From assembly GCF_000235405.2 (NCBI RefSeq), contig NC_017095.1:1947501-2011500 (forward strand): a DNA stretch of 64,000 bases. Reading direction: 5' to 3'. The stretch is from Fervidobacterium pennivorans DSM 9078 (GTDB lineage: Bacteria; Thermotogota; Thermotogae; Thermotogales; Fervidobacteriaceae). Position numbers and translations under genes: made by a program. Positions 35,778-44,882 of this stretch are shown in pieces; positions within the stretch are counted from its first letter, which is position 1; each line of letters starts with the position of its first letter. The notes beneath the pieces were generated by a model, which was not told where the DNA came from, did no database searches, and saw only the letters and a list, made by a program, of their open reading frames with translations.

Positions 35778-37000
35778 GGTATCTATACTTTTTGCAACAG
35801 TTTTTTGAAAGACTTCCAGCACCTGCGTTTATTAAAGACAATAAAGGACGTTACCTGTGGATAAATAAAGAACTTGAAAACGTTCTGGGGTTGCCGGAAG
35901 AAAAGATTATAGGAAAGCTCGAGAGCGAAATTTTTGGTATTGAAGAAATTGAGGAAATCGATAGGAAGGTCAAAAGAACTAGAAGAAACCACTCACATGA
36001 GATAGTTTACAACGGAAGACATTACAACATCCAGAGAATGCCTATCAGACTTGGTGATGGGAACTACGGTGTTGCCGGTGTGATGTTCGATATCACACAA
36101 AAGGTTCTTGAACAGAGCTTGTATAAACTACTGTCTTTTGTTGAAGAAAAAATTATGGAAGCTTTGGGTGAAGCTGATGGAGATATAGTTACGTTTGTAA
36201 CGTCTTTTTCCAGAAAATTCCATGCACAGTATCCTCACGTTGCAGTTGTTCTTCTAATGAACAACGAATATTTAATAGGGACAAAAGATGAAAAGATTAT
36301 AGAGAAGGCAAAAGAGATTAACGAAGTTAAAACATTCGTCCACGATAAGAAGACTTATCAAGTTGTTCCTATCGACCGTTTCAAATTTGTTGTTCATGTG
36401 CCTGAGCACTATACAAGCATGGCAAAAGCGCTGGCAGGATTCTTAGGTTCTTACGTGCTTGCTGCGTTAAAAGTTTTGGAAAATCAAAAGGTCTACAAAG
36501 ATGTTATAGAAAAACTCAATTCAGTTACCAAGATTATCGAGCTTTGGAACAAAACCCAAACACTCGAAGAATATCTAACACTCATGCTCGATGAACTTGT
36601 AAAAGTTATCCCAGAAACGCAAAAGGCTTCTGTGTGGCTTTTAGAAAATGACGAATACAAGTGTGTCGCAGTTTACAACTACGATGATGAAGTTAAGAAT
36701 CTTGTTATAAAGGCTTCCGAAGACAGTTATGGACCGCACATTGGCGAAAACAAAGTTGTGGAGTTGTTGGATGCATATAAGTTAAACAGGGAAAGTAAAT
36801 ACAAGGACCTCTGGGAAAAAACAGGGGTTACCTCTCCGAACTTTATTCCCTTGATTGGTAGTGTTAAGGTTGGTGATAAAAAGGTAATAATTATATCGCT
36901 TGATAATTTTGAAGGTAGTCGTTTTTCGGAGGCCAGTAAAAAAGTTTTGCAGATTTTTGTTGAATTGCTCTCAACATTCTTGTCTTCAAAGGAAAAATAA
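35774..37000 (+). CDS. PAS-GAF sensory protein without output domain
   Basis: The protein has 408 residues. Residues 1-115 form a PAS domain (LPAPAFIKDNKGRYLWINKELENVLG, seen as shorter blocks, ending GVAGVMFDITQK). A middle part (120-240) is less clear. The last 150 residues look like a GAF domain (WNKTQTLEEYLTLMLDELVK, ASVWLLENDEYKCVAVYNYD, and VIIISLDNFEGSRFSEAS). No kinase, cyclase or DNA-binding domain follows. The ATG overlaps the smc stop, so it is probably translated by coupling. Ligand and partner are unknown. It lies between smc and a fliJ-like gene; a signalling link to motility or chromosome state is only a guess. Confidence 0.78.
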   Translation: MRYLYFLQQFFERLPAPAFIKDNKGRYLWINKELENVLGLPEEKIIGKLESEIFGIEEIEEIDRKVKRTRRNHSHEIVYNGRHYNIQRMPIRLGDGNYGVAGVMFDITQKVLEQSLYKLLSFVEEKIMEALGEADGDIVTFVTSFSRKFHAQYPHVAVVLLMNNEYLIGTKDEKIIEKAKEINEVKTFVHDKKTYQVVPIDRFKFVVHVPEHYTSMAKALAGFLGSYVLAALKVLENQKVYKDVIEKLNSVTKIIELWNKTQTLEEYLTLMLDELVKVIPETQKASVWLLENDEYKCVAVYNYDDEVKNLVIKASEDSYGPHIGENKVVELLDAYKLNRESKYKDLWEKTGVTSPNFIPLIGSVKVGDKKVIIISLDNFEGSRFSEASKKVLQIFVELLSTFLSSKEK

Positions 37001-37026
37001 GTGGGAGTAAAAGGAGAGCAGAGAAT

Positions 37027-37461
37027 TTGTCATTCCGCCTTGAAAAGTTACTGTCACTAAGGCAAAAGGAAGAAGAAGCTTTAAAAAATGAGCTTAGCAG
37101 AATCAGGGCAGAAATAAGAAAGTTAGAAGAAGAGATAGAACAGGTCAGCAACTCGAAAAAAATCACAGAAGAGCAACTGCGCAGTGGTGTTCAAACCGGT
37201 GCGCAGGTTGCTTTTTTAATCTACCTTGTTCAAATGTACGATGAACATTTGAAAAAGCTTAAGCTGAAACTGAGTAACATTCGTAAGATAGAGGAAGAAA
37301 CCTTAAGAGCTTATCTTGAAAAACGAACCGAGCGCAGAAGTTTCGAAAAGCTCAAGGAAAGATATGTCAGAGCGCAGTTGCTGGAAGCTGACAGAAAAGA
37401 AAGAAAAATAATAGATGAAGTGGCTCTACAAAAGTACATAAAAAGTTTAGAAGGGCGTTGA
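37027..37461 (+). CDS. fliJ: FliJ-like flagellar export coiled-coil protein
   Basis: The 144-residue protein is almost entirely helical and charged, opening FRLEKLLSLRQKEEEALKNEL. That opening is the pattern of FliJ, the coiled-coil stalk of the flagellar type III export ATPase. The length fits (FliJ is about 145 residues). The TTG start has AAAGGAG 10 bp upstream. FliJ usually lies next to fliI, which is not here, so the call rests on the N-terminal pattern and length. A generic coiled-coil protein is the alternative. Flagellar rod genes lie 16 kb downstream. Confidence 0.6.
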   Translation: MSFRLEKLLSLRQKEEEALKNELSRIRAEIRKLEEEIEQVSNSKKITEEQLRSGVQTGAQVAFLIYLVQMYDEHLKKLKLKLSNIRKIEEETLRAYLEKRTERRSFEKLKERYVRAQLLEADRKERKIIDEVALQKYIKSLEGR

Positions 37462-37498
37462 AAAAGCGTGCTGAGTAGGAGGCGTTTAACGTTCAAAT

Positions 37499-38242
37499 AT
37501 GCTTGAACTCACGAAGATAATATCTGCTTTTATTGTATTTCCAGGATTTTTCGTTACATTTTTTGCGATTTTAGCATTTTATTTTTTTCTTAAGAAGAAA
37601 AAGCCATTAAAACCTCTGAGAGGTGCTTGGTTACCTATTCTATTCCTTTCACTATCTGTGTTCTTTTACATGGCTTCCTCAACCTGGTTCGTGAATTTGT
37701 TTTCTAAGGTTCTATACATTCCAGATACAAAAGACAAAGGGGATTACATCGTTGTTCTTGGTGGAGGAATTGATGAATACTCTGGAAGTGTTGAGGTAGG
37801 GAAACACACACTTAGGAGGTTGTATAAGGGGTATTTACTTTACAAGTCAAAACCAAGAAAGATTGTTGTTACGGGTGGAGTGGTTTCAAAAGGTATTCCG
37901 GAAGCTTTTGTTATGAAAGATGTGTTAATCTCATTTGGTGTACCTGAGGAAGATGTTATTGTTGAAGATAAAGCAAGGAACACCTTCCAAAACGCACAGT
38001 ATACTCATAGTATAATTGGAGACAGACCTATTACTCTTGTGACGAGTGTAACACATATGAAGAGAAGTTTGCTGTCGTTCAGGAAATTTTTCAAGGAAGT
38101 TTACCATATCCAAAGCGACGTGCCTCTTGATTTTCGAAATGCCTTTCTTGATTACATACCCACATACAGAGCCTTTTATACTTTTTGCAATATAGTGTAT
38201 GAGTTGGTTGGGATTCTTCAGTATGCGATTTTTAAGAGCTAA
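37499..38242 (+). CDS. YdcF/ElyC/SanA-like (DUF218) membrane protein
   Basis: The 247-residue protein has two N-terminal membrane helices (5-32 and 43-65). The DUF218 domain contains GDYIVVLGGGIDEYSG, RLYKGYLLYKSKPRKIVVTGG, GVPEEDVIVEDKARNTFQNA and LVTSVTHMKRSLLSF. ElyC-type proteins act in envelope biogenesis, in undecaprenyl phosphate or polysaccharide handling; the exact reaction is not settled. The position after peptidoglycan genes fits that role but does not prove it. Confidence 0.82.
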   Translation: MLELTKIISAFIVFPGFFVTFFAILAFYFFLKKKKPLKPLRGAWLPILFLSLSVFFYMASSTWFVNLFSKVLYIPDTKDKGDYIVVLGGGIDEYSGSVEVGKHTLRRLYKGYLLYKSKPRKIVVTGGVVSKGIPEAFVMKDVLISFGVPEEDVIVEDKARNTFQNAQYTHSIIGDRPITLVTSVTHMKRSLLSFRKFFKEVYHIQSDVPLDFRNAFLDYIPTYRAFYTFCNIVYELVGILQYAIFKS

Positions 38243-38276
38243 TTTAATTTCTTTTTATTAGAGAGGTGAGAGACAA

Positions 38277-38927
38277 ATGTTTCCACTTTACGATACAATA
38301 CCAAGTTTGAGAAAACCTGTTGTGAATTATATGATTGTGATAACCAATATCCTTGTTTTTCTCTATGAATTAACATTATTTTGGGATCCAGAACTTCTCC
38401 AGGAATTTTTCTACACGTTCGGATTTGTTCCAGAGCGTATGTTCTATGCATTCCCTGTCTTACAGATTTTCACACATATGTTTGTCCATGGTGGGTGGTC
38501 GCATATAATCGGTAATATGTGGTTTTTGAAGATATTTGGCGACAACGTCGAAGATGCCATGGGGCATTTTAAATTCTTTCTGTTTTACATAACGGGTGGA
38601 ATTTTTGCTTTGTTTTTCCATGTAATATTTAACCCGTTCTCCCCTTATCCATTGGTGGGTGCTTCTGGTGCAATATCCGCAGTTATGGGTGCTTATTTCA
38701 TTTTGTTCTACTATTCACGCATAGTTTCTCTTGTCTTTTTCATCCTTCCATTTATCGTGGAAATTCCCGCGGTGATTTACTTATTTGTCTGGTTCTTACT
38801 GCAAGTATTGAACGGTATGTTAGCTGATGTCACAGGAACAGGTGTTGCCTACTGGGCACACGCTGGAGGTTTTATCTACGGCGTTCTTGTTGGAATGAGA
38901 ATCAGGAAGAAAAGGTACTGGTATTGA
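38277..38927 (+). CDS. Rhomboid-family intramembrane serine protease
   Basis: Cleaves membrane proteins inside the bilayer. The 216-residue protein has six or seven transmembrane helices, the catalytic Ser130 in LVGASGAISAVMG and catalytic His195 in YWAHAGGFIYG. The HMFVHGGWSHIIGNMW helix with its conserved Asn and His residues is also present. It starts with SD AGAGGTGAGA and ends just before the asparaginase gene. Substrates cannot be predicted. Confidence 0.93.
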   Translation: MFPLYDTIPSLRKPVVNYMIVITNILVFLYELTLFWDPELLQEFFYTFGFVPERMFYAFPVLQIFTHMFVHGGWSHIIGNMWFLKIFGDNVEDAMGHFKFFLFYITGGIFALFFHVIFNPFSPYPLVGASGAISAVMGAYFILFYYSRIVSLVFFILPFIVEIPAVIYLFVWFLLQVLNGMLADVTGTGVAYWAHAGGFIYGVLVGMRIRKKRYWY

Positions 38928-38963
38928 TTGCCATCGGTAAACTTTGAAAGGGGAGAGGGATTT

Positions 38964-39995
38964 ATGATTTCTGGTAATTGGATGACCAAAAGAAAAAAGA
39001 AGATAATTATTATAAGCACAGGTGGAACAATAGCAATGGTGAAAAAAGGTAGGACTGTTGTTCCGTATGACAAGGGGAATGCACTTGTTACAGACATACC
39101 CGAACTTTACGATATCACCGATGTGGAGCTTTACGAATTCTCTAATATTCCAAGTCCTTACATGACTCCAAAGTTGATGTTTGAACTTGCAAGAAAGATA
39201 GATGAATTTTTAGAAGAAAAAGGATACGACGGAGCTGTCGTGACGCACGGAACTGACACATTGGAAGAGACAGCTTACTTTCTTGACCTCGTGTTGAAGA
39301 CGGAAAAGCCCGTTGTCTTGACAGCGTCAATGAGGAACATCAGTGAGCTTAGCACGGACGGTCCACGAAATGTACTTTCATCTGTACTTGTTGCTTCTTG
39401 TGATGATAGCTACGGAATGGGGGTTGTTGTGTGTTTGAATGACGAAATACATGCGGCGAGGGAAGTGACAAAGACATATACGAGTAATGTGGCAACGTTT
39501 GATTCTCCAGGTTACGGTCCACTTGGCTTGGTGGATGAGAACAATGTGATATACTTTAGAAAATCACTGACAAGAGAGAAGATACCGACCGATAGAGTAG
39601 AGGAAAGGGTAGCTGTTGTTAAGACTTTTACAGGTGATGATGGCACAATTTTGCGTACTGTATATGAAATGGGTTACAAAGGGATTGTATTGGAGGGTTT
39701 TGGACGCGGTAACGTTCCACCAGAACTTGCTGATGTGGTTGAAGAGATTGTAAAAAAGGGAATTCCTGTGGTAATTACATCGCGATGTTTCAAAGGAAGG
39801 GTGTATCCAATATACGGATACACAGGTGGTGGCGCTGATTTGAGAAGACGAGGTGCTATACTCAGTGAACACCCACTTGCTCAGAAGGCAAGAATTAAAC
39901 TGATGGTTGTCCTTGGAATTACGAACGATATAGAGGAAATAAGGAAATACTTTGAAAAGCACATAGGAGGGGTGGTAAGTGAAGTTGAGCATTAG
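38964..39995 (+). CDS. ansA: L-asparaginase, type I-like
   Basis: Hydrolyses asparagine to aspartate and ammonia. The 343-residue protein has the first active-site motif IIISTGGTIAMVKKG with the nucleophile Thr, and the second motif VVTHGTDTLEETAYFLDL with Thr, Asp and a downstream Lys-type segment (VLTASMRN). There is no signal peptide, so it is cytoplasmic. ATG 38964 follows GGGGAGAGG and was chosen over TTG 38928. It overlaps the next gene by 17 bp. Glutaminase or GatD-type activity is a weaker alternative. Confidence 0.92.
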   Translation: MISGNWMTKRKKKIIIISTGGTIAMVKKGRTVVPYDKGNALVTDIPELYDITDVELYEFSNIPSPYMTPKLMFELARKIDEFLEEKGYDGAVVTHGTDTLEETAYFLDLVLKTEKPVVLTASMRNISELSTDGPRNVLSSVLVASCDDSYGMGVVVCLNDEIHAAREVTKTYTSNVATFDSPGYGPLGLVDENNVIYFRKSLTREKIPTDRVEERVAVVKTFTGDDGTILRTVYEMGYKGIVLEGFGRGNVPPELADVVEEIVKKGIPVVITSRCFKGRVYPIYGYTGGGADLRRRGAILSEHPLAQKARIKLMVVLGITNDIEEIRKYFEKHIGGVVSEVEH

Positions 39996-40995
39996 ACAAC
40001 AAGCACTTCTCATAGTGCTTTTGTATGCTGCGATATTTTTCATAGCATTTGCAATTTCAAAAACATTGTTATACGTCTTCGTTTTTTCGCTGATATCCAT
40101 ATTAGTGGTAAATTTCATCTACAAAAATTTGCTGAAGATAAAAATCCCGCATCCTATCTCTGTGACTTTATCACTGATTATATATTTTGGAGTGTTAGTC
40201 TACGCATTTGTCAACATCATACCCTTAGTTGTTAACCAAATAGGCTCTTTCTATGAGTTCATGAAGAAGATTCTAGATTCAAAATATTGGGAAAATTACT
40301 TGGTTGACAATCCAGAACTGTCCAAAGTTATAGGTAACTTAGCTGACTGGGCAAGCCCAAGGATTTCAGAGCTGTTCAACAATTTCCTTTTGGATTTTGC
40401 TAAGAAACTTCCCGGTATTGGCGTTATTATTTTTTATAGCATACTCTTCACAGTCTACGTAACGATATACACTAAATGGACAACAAAATCACTACCAGGA
40501 CTTTTCCCCAAGCGAGTTAGACCTCTGATAGAGGATTTCCTTACAAAATTGGGAAATTCTTTGCAAAGTTATGTTGATGTGATTCTTCTTGGAGCACTTA
40601 TCGTAGGCGTGAGTTTCTATTTCCTTTTCACGATTTTCCTTCCAGAGTATACAATCCTACTTTCCTTTTGGGGATTCATAACTAATTTTATACCAATAGT
40701 CGGGGTTGTTATTGAGTGGATACCTATTCTGATAGTTACACTGGGATTGGGTTTCAAGAACTTTTTGATAGTGAATTCAATCGTTGCTATAGTTCATTTA
40801 GGTGCGTTTTTGTTCTTCATCTTTATCATGAAACACAAAGCTGATATCAACCCGGTTTTGATGTTGATATTCATCTTCTTAGTAGGGTTGGTCTACGGAT
40901 TAGTTGGAACATTCTTCGCTGTGCCTGTTGCCATATTTTTTGTGACATTGTGGAACGAATTTATCAAAAGCGAGTTGGATGAAACAAGAATTTGA
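39979..40995 (+). CDS. AI-2E family transporter-like membrane protein
   Basis: The 338-residue protein has the family's pattern: three N-terminal helices, a long middle section (VDNPELSKVIGNLADWASPRI) and four or five C-terminal helices. The C-terminal part has the conserved SYVDVILLGALIVG and then LVGLVYGLVGTFFAVPVAIFF. Members export small molecules or act as sodium/proton antiporters; the autoinducer name is historical. The GTG start is preceded by ATAGGAGGGG and lies inside the end of the asparaginase gene, so the two are probably translated together. Confidence 0.87.
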   Translation: MKLSIRQQALLIVLLYAAIFFIAFAISKTLLYVFVFSLISILVVNFIYKNLLKIKIPHPISVTLSLIIYFGVLVYAFVNIIPLVVNQIGSFYEFMKKILDSKYWENYLVDNPELSKVIGNLADWASPRISELFNNFLLDFAKKLPGIGVIIFYSILFTVYVTIYTKWTTKSLPGLFPKRVRPLIEDFLTKLGNSLQSYVDVILLGALIVGVSFYFLFTIFLPEYTILLSFWGFITNFIPIVGVVIEWIPILIVTLGLGFKNFLIVNSIVAIVHLGAFLFFIFIMKHKADINPVLMLIFIFLVGLVYGLVGTFFAVPVAIFFVTLWNEFIKSELDETRI

Positions 40996-41010
40996 TATCT
41001 TTTGATATCT
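40991..41010 (+). repeat. 10-bp tandem duplication at the AI-2E-gene stop
   Basis: TTTGATATCT occurs twice in a row; the first copy contains the TGA stop of the AI-2E-family gene. Each copy holds a GATATC palindrome. The panB stop begins 4 bp later. No proper terminator is visible between these convergent genes. Confidence 0.7.
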
Positions 41011-41013
41011 TTG

Positions 41014-41805
41014 TTATTCAAATATGTGTTTTTCTTCAGGGAATAGTTTAGATTTAACCTCTTCCCTATATTTTTTAATAGCATCTAACATTATCTCGTA
41101 AGTGTTTGCGTATCTTTTTACGAATTTCAAATTCATTTGAGATAGACCTACGATGTCATGGAATACAAGAACTTGTCCGTCGCAAAATCTTCCAGCTCCA
41201 ATTCCTATGGTTGGTATATTTATGCTTTCCGTTATCTTTTTTGCCACGCTCTCAACAACGAGCTCAAGAACGATTGCAAAACATCCAGCTTCTTCCAAAG
41301 CTTTTGCATCTCTCAAGAGCTTTTCTTTGCTTTCGTTTGTCTTACCTTGTACTCTGTGACCACCGAGTAGATTAACCGACTGGGGAGTAAAACCAAGATG
41401 TCCCATGACTGGTATTCCAGCACGGATAATTTGTCTTATTGTGTCTGCGTATTCTTCTCCACCCTCGAGTTTTATTGCGTTTGCACCGGCTTTAAGCATG
41501 AGTCCTGCATTTTCAACAGCTTTTTCGATGCTAACCTCATAGGATAAAAATGGCATATCCCCAACGATAAATGCTTCAGGAGCACCTCTTCGAACAGCCT
41601 TGATGTGCATTAGCATTTCTTCCATACTCACAGGTATTGTGGAATCGTAACCAAGCACAACGTTTCCCAGGGAATCACCAACTAAGATGATATCAACACC
41701 AGCTTCTGATGCTATCTTTGCAGTTGGGTAGTCGTAAGCTGTTACCATAACAATAGGTTCTTTGCCCTTCATATCTATAATCTTCCTCGTGTTAACTGCT
41801 CCCAT
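41014..41805 (-). CDS. panB: 3-methyl-2-oxobutanoate hydroxymethyltransferase (ketopantoate hydroxymethyltransferase)
   Basis: First committed step of pantothenate and coenzyme A synthesis. The 263-residue protein has the family motifs VTAYDYPTAKIASEAGVD, ILVGDSLGNVVLGYDSTIPVS as shorter blocks, the metal-site GDMPFLSYE, GHLGFTPQS, and IGIGAGRFCDGQVLVFHDIVG. Length is normal. GGGGTGATGG precedes the ATG. It is convergent with the AI-2E gene and divergent from pepF. panC and panD are not in the window. Confidence 0.96.
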   Translation of the reverse strand: MGAVNTRKIIDMKGKEPIVMVTAYDYPTAKIASEAGVDIILVGDSLGNVVLGYDSTIPVSMEEMLMHIKAVRRGAPEAFIVGDMPFLSYEVSIEKAVENAGLMLKAGANAIKLEGGEEYADTIRQIIRAGIPVMGHLGFTPQSVNLLGGHRVQGKTNESKEKLLRDAKALEEAGCFAIVLELVVESVAKKITESINIPTIGIGAGRFCDGQVLVFHDIVGLSQMNLKFVKRYANTYEIMLDAIKKYREEVKSKLFPEEKHIFE

Positions 41806-41851
41806 TTTCCATCACCCCTTGCATTTTGGAAAAACAACTTCAGATAACAAA

Positions 41852-41875
41852 ATTATACCACCTTTGTGGTATAAT
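41852..41875. promoter_or_regulatory. Perfect palindromic divergent promoter of panB and pepF
   Basis: ATTATACCAC-CTTT-GTGGTATAAT is a perfect 10-bp inverted repeat. Each arm ends in a TATAAT read outward, one for panB (minus, 41857-41852) and one for pepF (plus, 41870-41875). Good -35 boxes are not visible, though TAGTCA (minus) sits at 17 bp for panB. Confidence 0.6.
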
Positions 41876-41877
41876 GA

Positions 41878-41898
41878 CTACACATGGAAGATGTGTAG
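41878..41898. repeat. 8-bp perfect inverted repeat at the pepF transcription start
   Basis: CTACACAT-GGAAG-ATGTGTAG begins 2 bp after the plus-strand TATAAT. It would form a hairpin at the very 5' end of the pepF mRNA or act as an operator. Confidence 0.65.
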
Positions 41899-41932
41899 GA
41901 AAATTGAGAATAGACTAAAGGGGGTTAAAAAG

Positions 41933-43690
41933 ATGAGATGGGTTTTGACAAATATCTATTCTTCATTTGAATCAGAAGATTTCAAGTCTGATTTAGTAAA
42001 GTTTGAAAAGGAGCTTTCAGAATTTCTAACGTGGATGGATGAGGAACTTCAATCAACAGAAAGAGTTGAGGAAAAGTTAGAGTACGTTATCAACAAACTT
42101 AACGAACTTTCCTTGCTTGGAGGGAAGTTGTACAGTTTCGCCAGCTTGACACTAAGTGCGGATGCGAACAACGAAACAGCAGCAAAGTATCTTGACATTA
42201 TAAGAAGTAAATTTGTAGACCTTTCAATCGCAAGGACAAAGTTTAGGAAGTTTTTGAAGCAGGTAGAAATTGAAAACCTCGAAAATACCTCTTCAGAGGT
42301 TATTAAATCGCACATGTTTGTGATTAAAGAACAAAAAATGTTGTCAAAATACATGCTTTCTGAAAATGAAGAGAGAATCATCAATATGATGAGACTAACA
42401 GGTGGAAACGCATGGAATAACTTATATGAAAAAACAACATCAAATCTAACCTGCGAAATGGAAATAGACGGCGAAAAGAAAAAATTGCCTTTAATGAAAG
42501 TTAGAAATTTGGCGTACGATAAATCTCCAGATGTTAGAAAGAAGGCGTATGAATCAGAACTCAGGGCATGCGAAAGTGTTGCTGATGTTGTGGCACAGTG
42601 TCTAAACAGTATAAAGGGTGAGTTTTTGACTGAGGTGAAACTCAGGGGATATTCATCACCTCTGGAACCTATGCTTTTTGAGAATAGAATAACTGAGCAG
42701 ACATTCAGCGCTATGATGGATGCTGTTAGAGAAAGTATGCCAAAACTGAGAGAATACCTAAAAAAGAAGGCAAAAATGCTTGGATACGATAAAGGTTTAC
42801 CTTGGTATGACTTATTCGCACCACTTGGTGGATACGAACGAAAATGGAGTTATGAAGAAGCTAGAAGATTCATAGTGGATAATCTCTCAACATTTTCAAA
42901 AGAGCTTGGAGACTTCATAGATGATGCTTTTGAAAAAAGCTGGATTGATGCAGAGACAAGACCAGGAAAACGTGGAGGAGCGTTTTGTGCATCAATAAAA
43001 GCACTTAAAGAATCAAGGATACTCATGAGTTTTGACGGAACTTTGGATAATGTTCTTACACTTGCCCACGAGCTTGGGCATGCTTTCCATAACTATTGTC
43101 TGAAAGATGAAACACCTTTGAACAGTACTACCCCCGCTACTTTGGCTGAGACGGCATCGATTTTCAATGAGACGTTGCTTCTGAACATGATAAAGAAAGA
43201 TGCGAAAAGTAGTGAAGAAAAGCTTGCACTTTTGGATAAAGAACTATCCGATGCAGTCCAGATAATAATAGACATATACAGCCGGTTCTTGTTCGAAAAG
43301 ACAGTCTTTGAAAAACGCATATCAGGTCCTCTTAGTGTAAAAGAGCTTAAAGAGATTATGATAACTGCTCAAAAACAATCCTACGGTGATGGACTAAACG
43401 AAGAGATTCTTCATCCGTTCATGTGGCTTGTAAAACCGCACTATTATTCTCCAACATTCCACTTCTACAATTTTCCATACACGTTTGGTATGCTCTTTGC
43501 ATTGGGTGTTTATGCCAAACGCGATGAACCAGGTTTCTTTGAAACTTACAAAAAGCTCCTTGCTTCCACAGGTAAGGGCACGGCAGAAGAAGTTGCAGCC
43601 AGCGTAGGGATAGATATAACCAGAAAAGAATTTTGGCAGTCTTCTCTGAAAGTGATAGAAGAGGCTATAGAAGAGTTCTTAAAGATTTAG
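41933..43690 (+). CDS. pepF: Oligoendopeptidase F (M3 family zinc peptidase)
   Basis: Cytoplasmic metallopeptidase that breaks down short peptides. The 585-residue protein has the zinc motif HELGH in TLAHELGHAFHNY and the downstream glutamate ligand in TASIFNETLL. It also has the family block GKRGGAFC before the active site and the HFYNFPYTFGMLFALG segment after it. The longest frame begins inside panB, but ATG 41933 is preceded by AAGGGGG and starts MRWVLTNIYSSF, as in other members. Confidence 0.94.
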   Translation: MRWVLTNIYSSFESEDFKSDLVKFEKELSEFLTWMDEELQSTERVEEKLEYVINKLNELSLLGGKLYSFASLTLSADANNETAAKYLDIIRSKFVDLSIARTKFRKFLKQVEIENLENTSSEVIKSHMFVIKEQKMLSKYMLSENEERIINMMRLTGGNAWNNLYEKTTSNLTCEMEIDGEKKKLPLMKVRNLAYDKSPDVRKKAYESELRACESVADVVAQCLNSIKGEFLTEVKLRGYSSPLEPMLFENRITEQTFSAMMDAVRESMPKLREYLKKKAKMLGYDKGLPWYDLFAPLGGYERKWSYEEARRFIVDNLSTFSKELGDFIDDAFEKSWIDAETRPGKRGGAFCASIKALKESRILMSFDGTLDNVLTLAHELGHAFHNYCLKDETPLNSTTPATLAETASIFNETLLLNMIKKDAKSSEEKLALLDKELSDAVQIIIDIYSRFLFEKTVFEKRISGPLSVKELKEIMITAQKQSYGDGLNEEILHPFMWLVKPHYYSPTFHFYNFPYTFGMLFALGVYAKRDEPGFFETYKKLLASTGKGTAEEVAASVGIDITRKEFWQSSLKVIEEAIEEFLKI

Positions 43691-43723
43691 TTTGGGACTA
43701 TTTTAAGTGGTGGGGTGGTTTAT

Positions 43724-44809
43724 TTGAACAACACAAGTGTTTACGGCTCAGTTGAACAAAGCCTGTTCGGACATACGCAAGAGGGTATACCTGTTCACGA
43801 ATACACACTAATTAATAAACACGGTTTAATGATGAAAGTCCTTTCGTTGGGTGGCATTGTTCGTGAGTTATGGGTACCGGATAAAAACGGAAGGTTTGTT
43901 GACGTTGTACTTGGGTTCAACAGTGTTGAGGAATACGAACGCAATCCGGGATACCTCGGGGCTATTATTGGTCGGTTTGCAAACCGAATTGATAATGGAA
44001 GATTCCAAATTGATGGGGTTACCTATCAACTGGCATTAAACGACGGTGGTGGGAAAAGACCCAACGCGTTGCATGGAGGTGTGAAGGGTTTTGACAAGAG
44101 GGTTTGGAAAACCTTTGCTGAAGTAACTCCGGAAGGTCCGAAGGTTATCTTGAAACTCCGCGGTCACGATGGAGAAGAAGGTTATCCTGGAAATCTGGAC
44201 GTAACAGTTATTTACACTTTAACTAACGAGAACGAATGGAAAATAGAGTATTTTGCAACGGCTGACAAACCTACGATCGTAAATTTAACGCAGCATACAT
44301 ACTTCAACCTAAATGGTGGTGGTAAAATCTACAATCATTGCGTTCTAATAAGAGCAGAAAAATATACCCCAGTTAATGAGAATTTAATTCCAACAGGAGA
44401 AATTGCACCAGTTGAAGGCACATCCTACGATTTGCGAAAGCAAATAAGTATAAAAGAAGCTATCGCTCGGCTAAGGAATGAATATCCAAACCTGAAAGGA
44501 TTTGACATTAACTATGTGCTTTCGGAAAACCACGAAAACATTGAAAGATTTGCAGGAAGCGTATACAGTGAAGTGACCGGAGTAAGAATGGAGGTCTACA
44601 CAACTCAGCCTGGGTTGCAGTTTTACACGGGAAATTACTTACAGGGGTTCCAAGGAAAATATTGTCAAATCTACGATGAGCATACGGGTTTCTGTCTTGA
44701 GACTCAGCATTTTCCGAATTCACCAAACCATGAAAACTTTCCAAAAACAGTGTTAAGACCAGGGGATATATACCACTACGTAACACGTTTCAAGTTCTTG
44801 ATAGGCTAA
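43724..44809 (+). CDS. galM: Aldose 1-epimerase (mutarotase)
   Basis: Interconverts alpha and beta forms of hexoses. The 361-residue protein has the GalM blocks LGGIVRELWVPDK, YLGAIIGRFANRI, NALHGGVKGFDKRVW, the catalytic His in TQHTYFNLNG, and the catalytic Glu near the end in FCLETQHFPNSPNH. The TTG at 43724 is favoured, with a GGTGGGGTGG stretch 5 bp upstream; a GTG at 43715 is in frame but overlaps that stretch. It follows pepF by about 30 bp and ends at a strong terminator. Confidence 0.93.
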   Translation: MNNTSVYGSVEQSLFGHTQEGIPVHEYTLINKHGLMMKVLSLGGIVRELWVPDKNGRFVDVVLGFNSVEEYERNPGYLGAIIGRFANRIDNGRFQIDGVTYQLALNDGGGKRPNALHGGVKGFDKRVWKTFAEVTPEGPKVILKLRGHDGEEGYPGNLDVTVIYTLTNENEWKIEYFATADKPTIVNLTQHTYFNLNGGGKIYNHCVLIRAEKYTPVNENLIPTGEIAPVEGTSYDLRKQISIKEAIARLRNEYPNLKGFDINYVLSENHENIERFAGSVYSEVTGVRMEVYTTQPGLQFYTGNYLQGFQGKYCQIYDEHTGFCLETQHFPNSPNHENFPKTVLRPGDIYHYVTRFKFLIG

Positions 44810-44829
44810 CCCTAAGGAAAATTGTAAAC

Positions 44830-44862
44830 AAAAGCCCCCGATTAATTATTCCGGGGGCTTTT
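44830..44862. terminator. Bidirectional terminator between galM and pmbA
   Basis: An 11-bp stem, AAAAGCCCCCG / CGGGGGCTTTT, with flanking A and T runs, serves both converging transcripts. Confidence 0.9.
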
Positions 44863-44882
44863 GCAATTTTCTAGTTAGTGAC

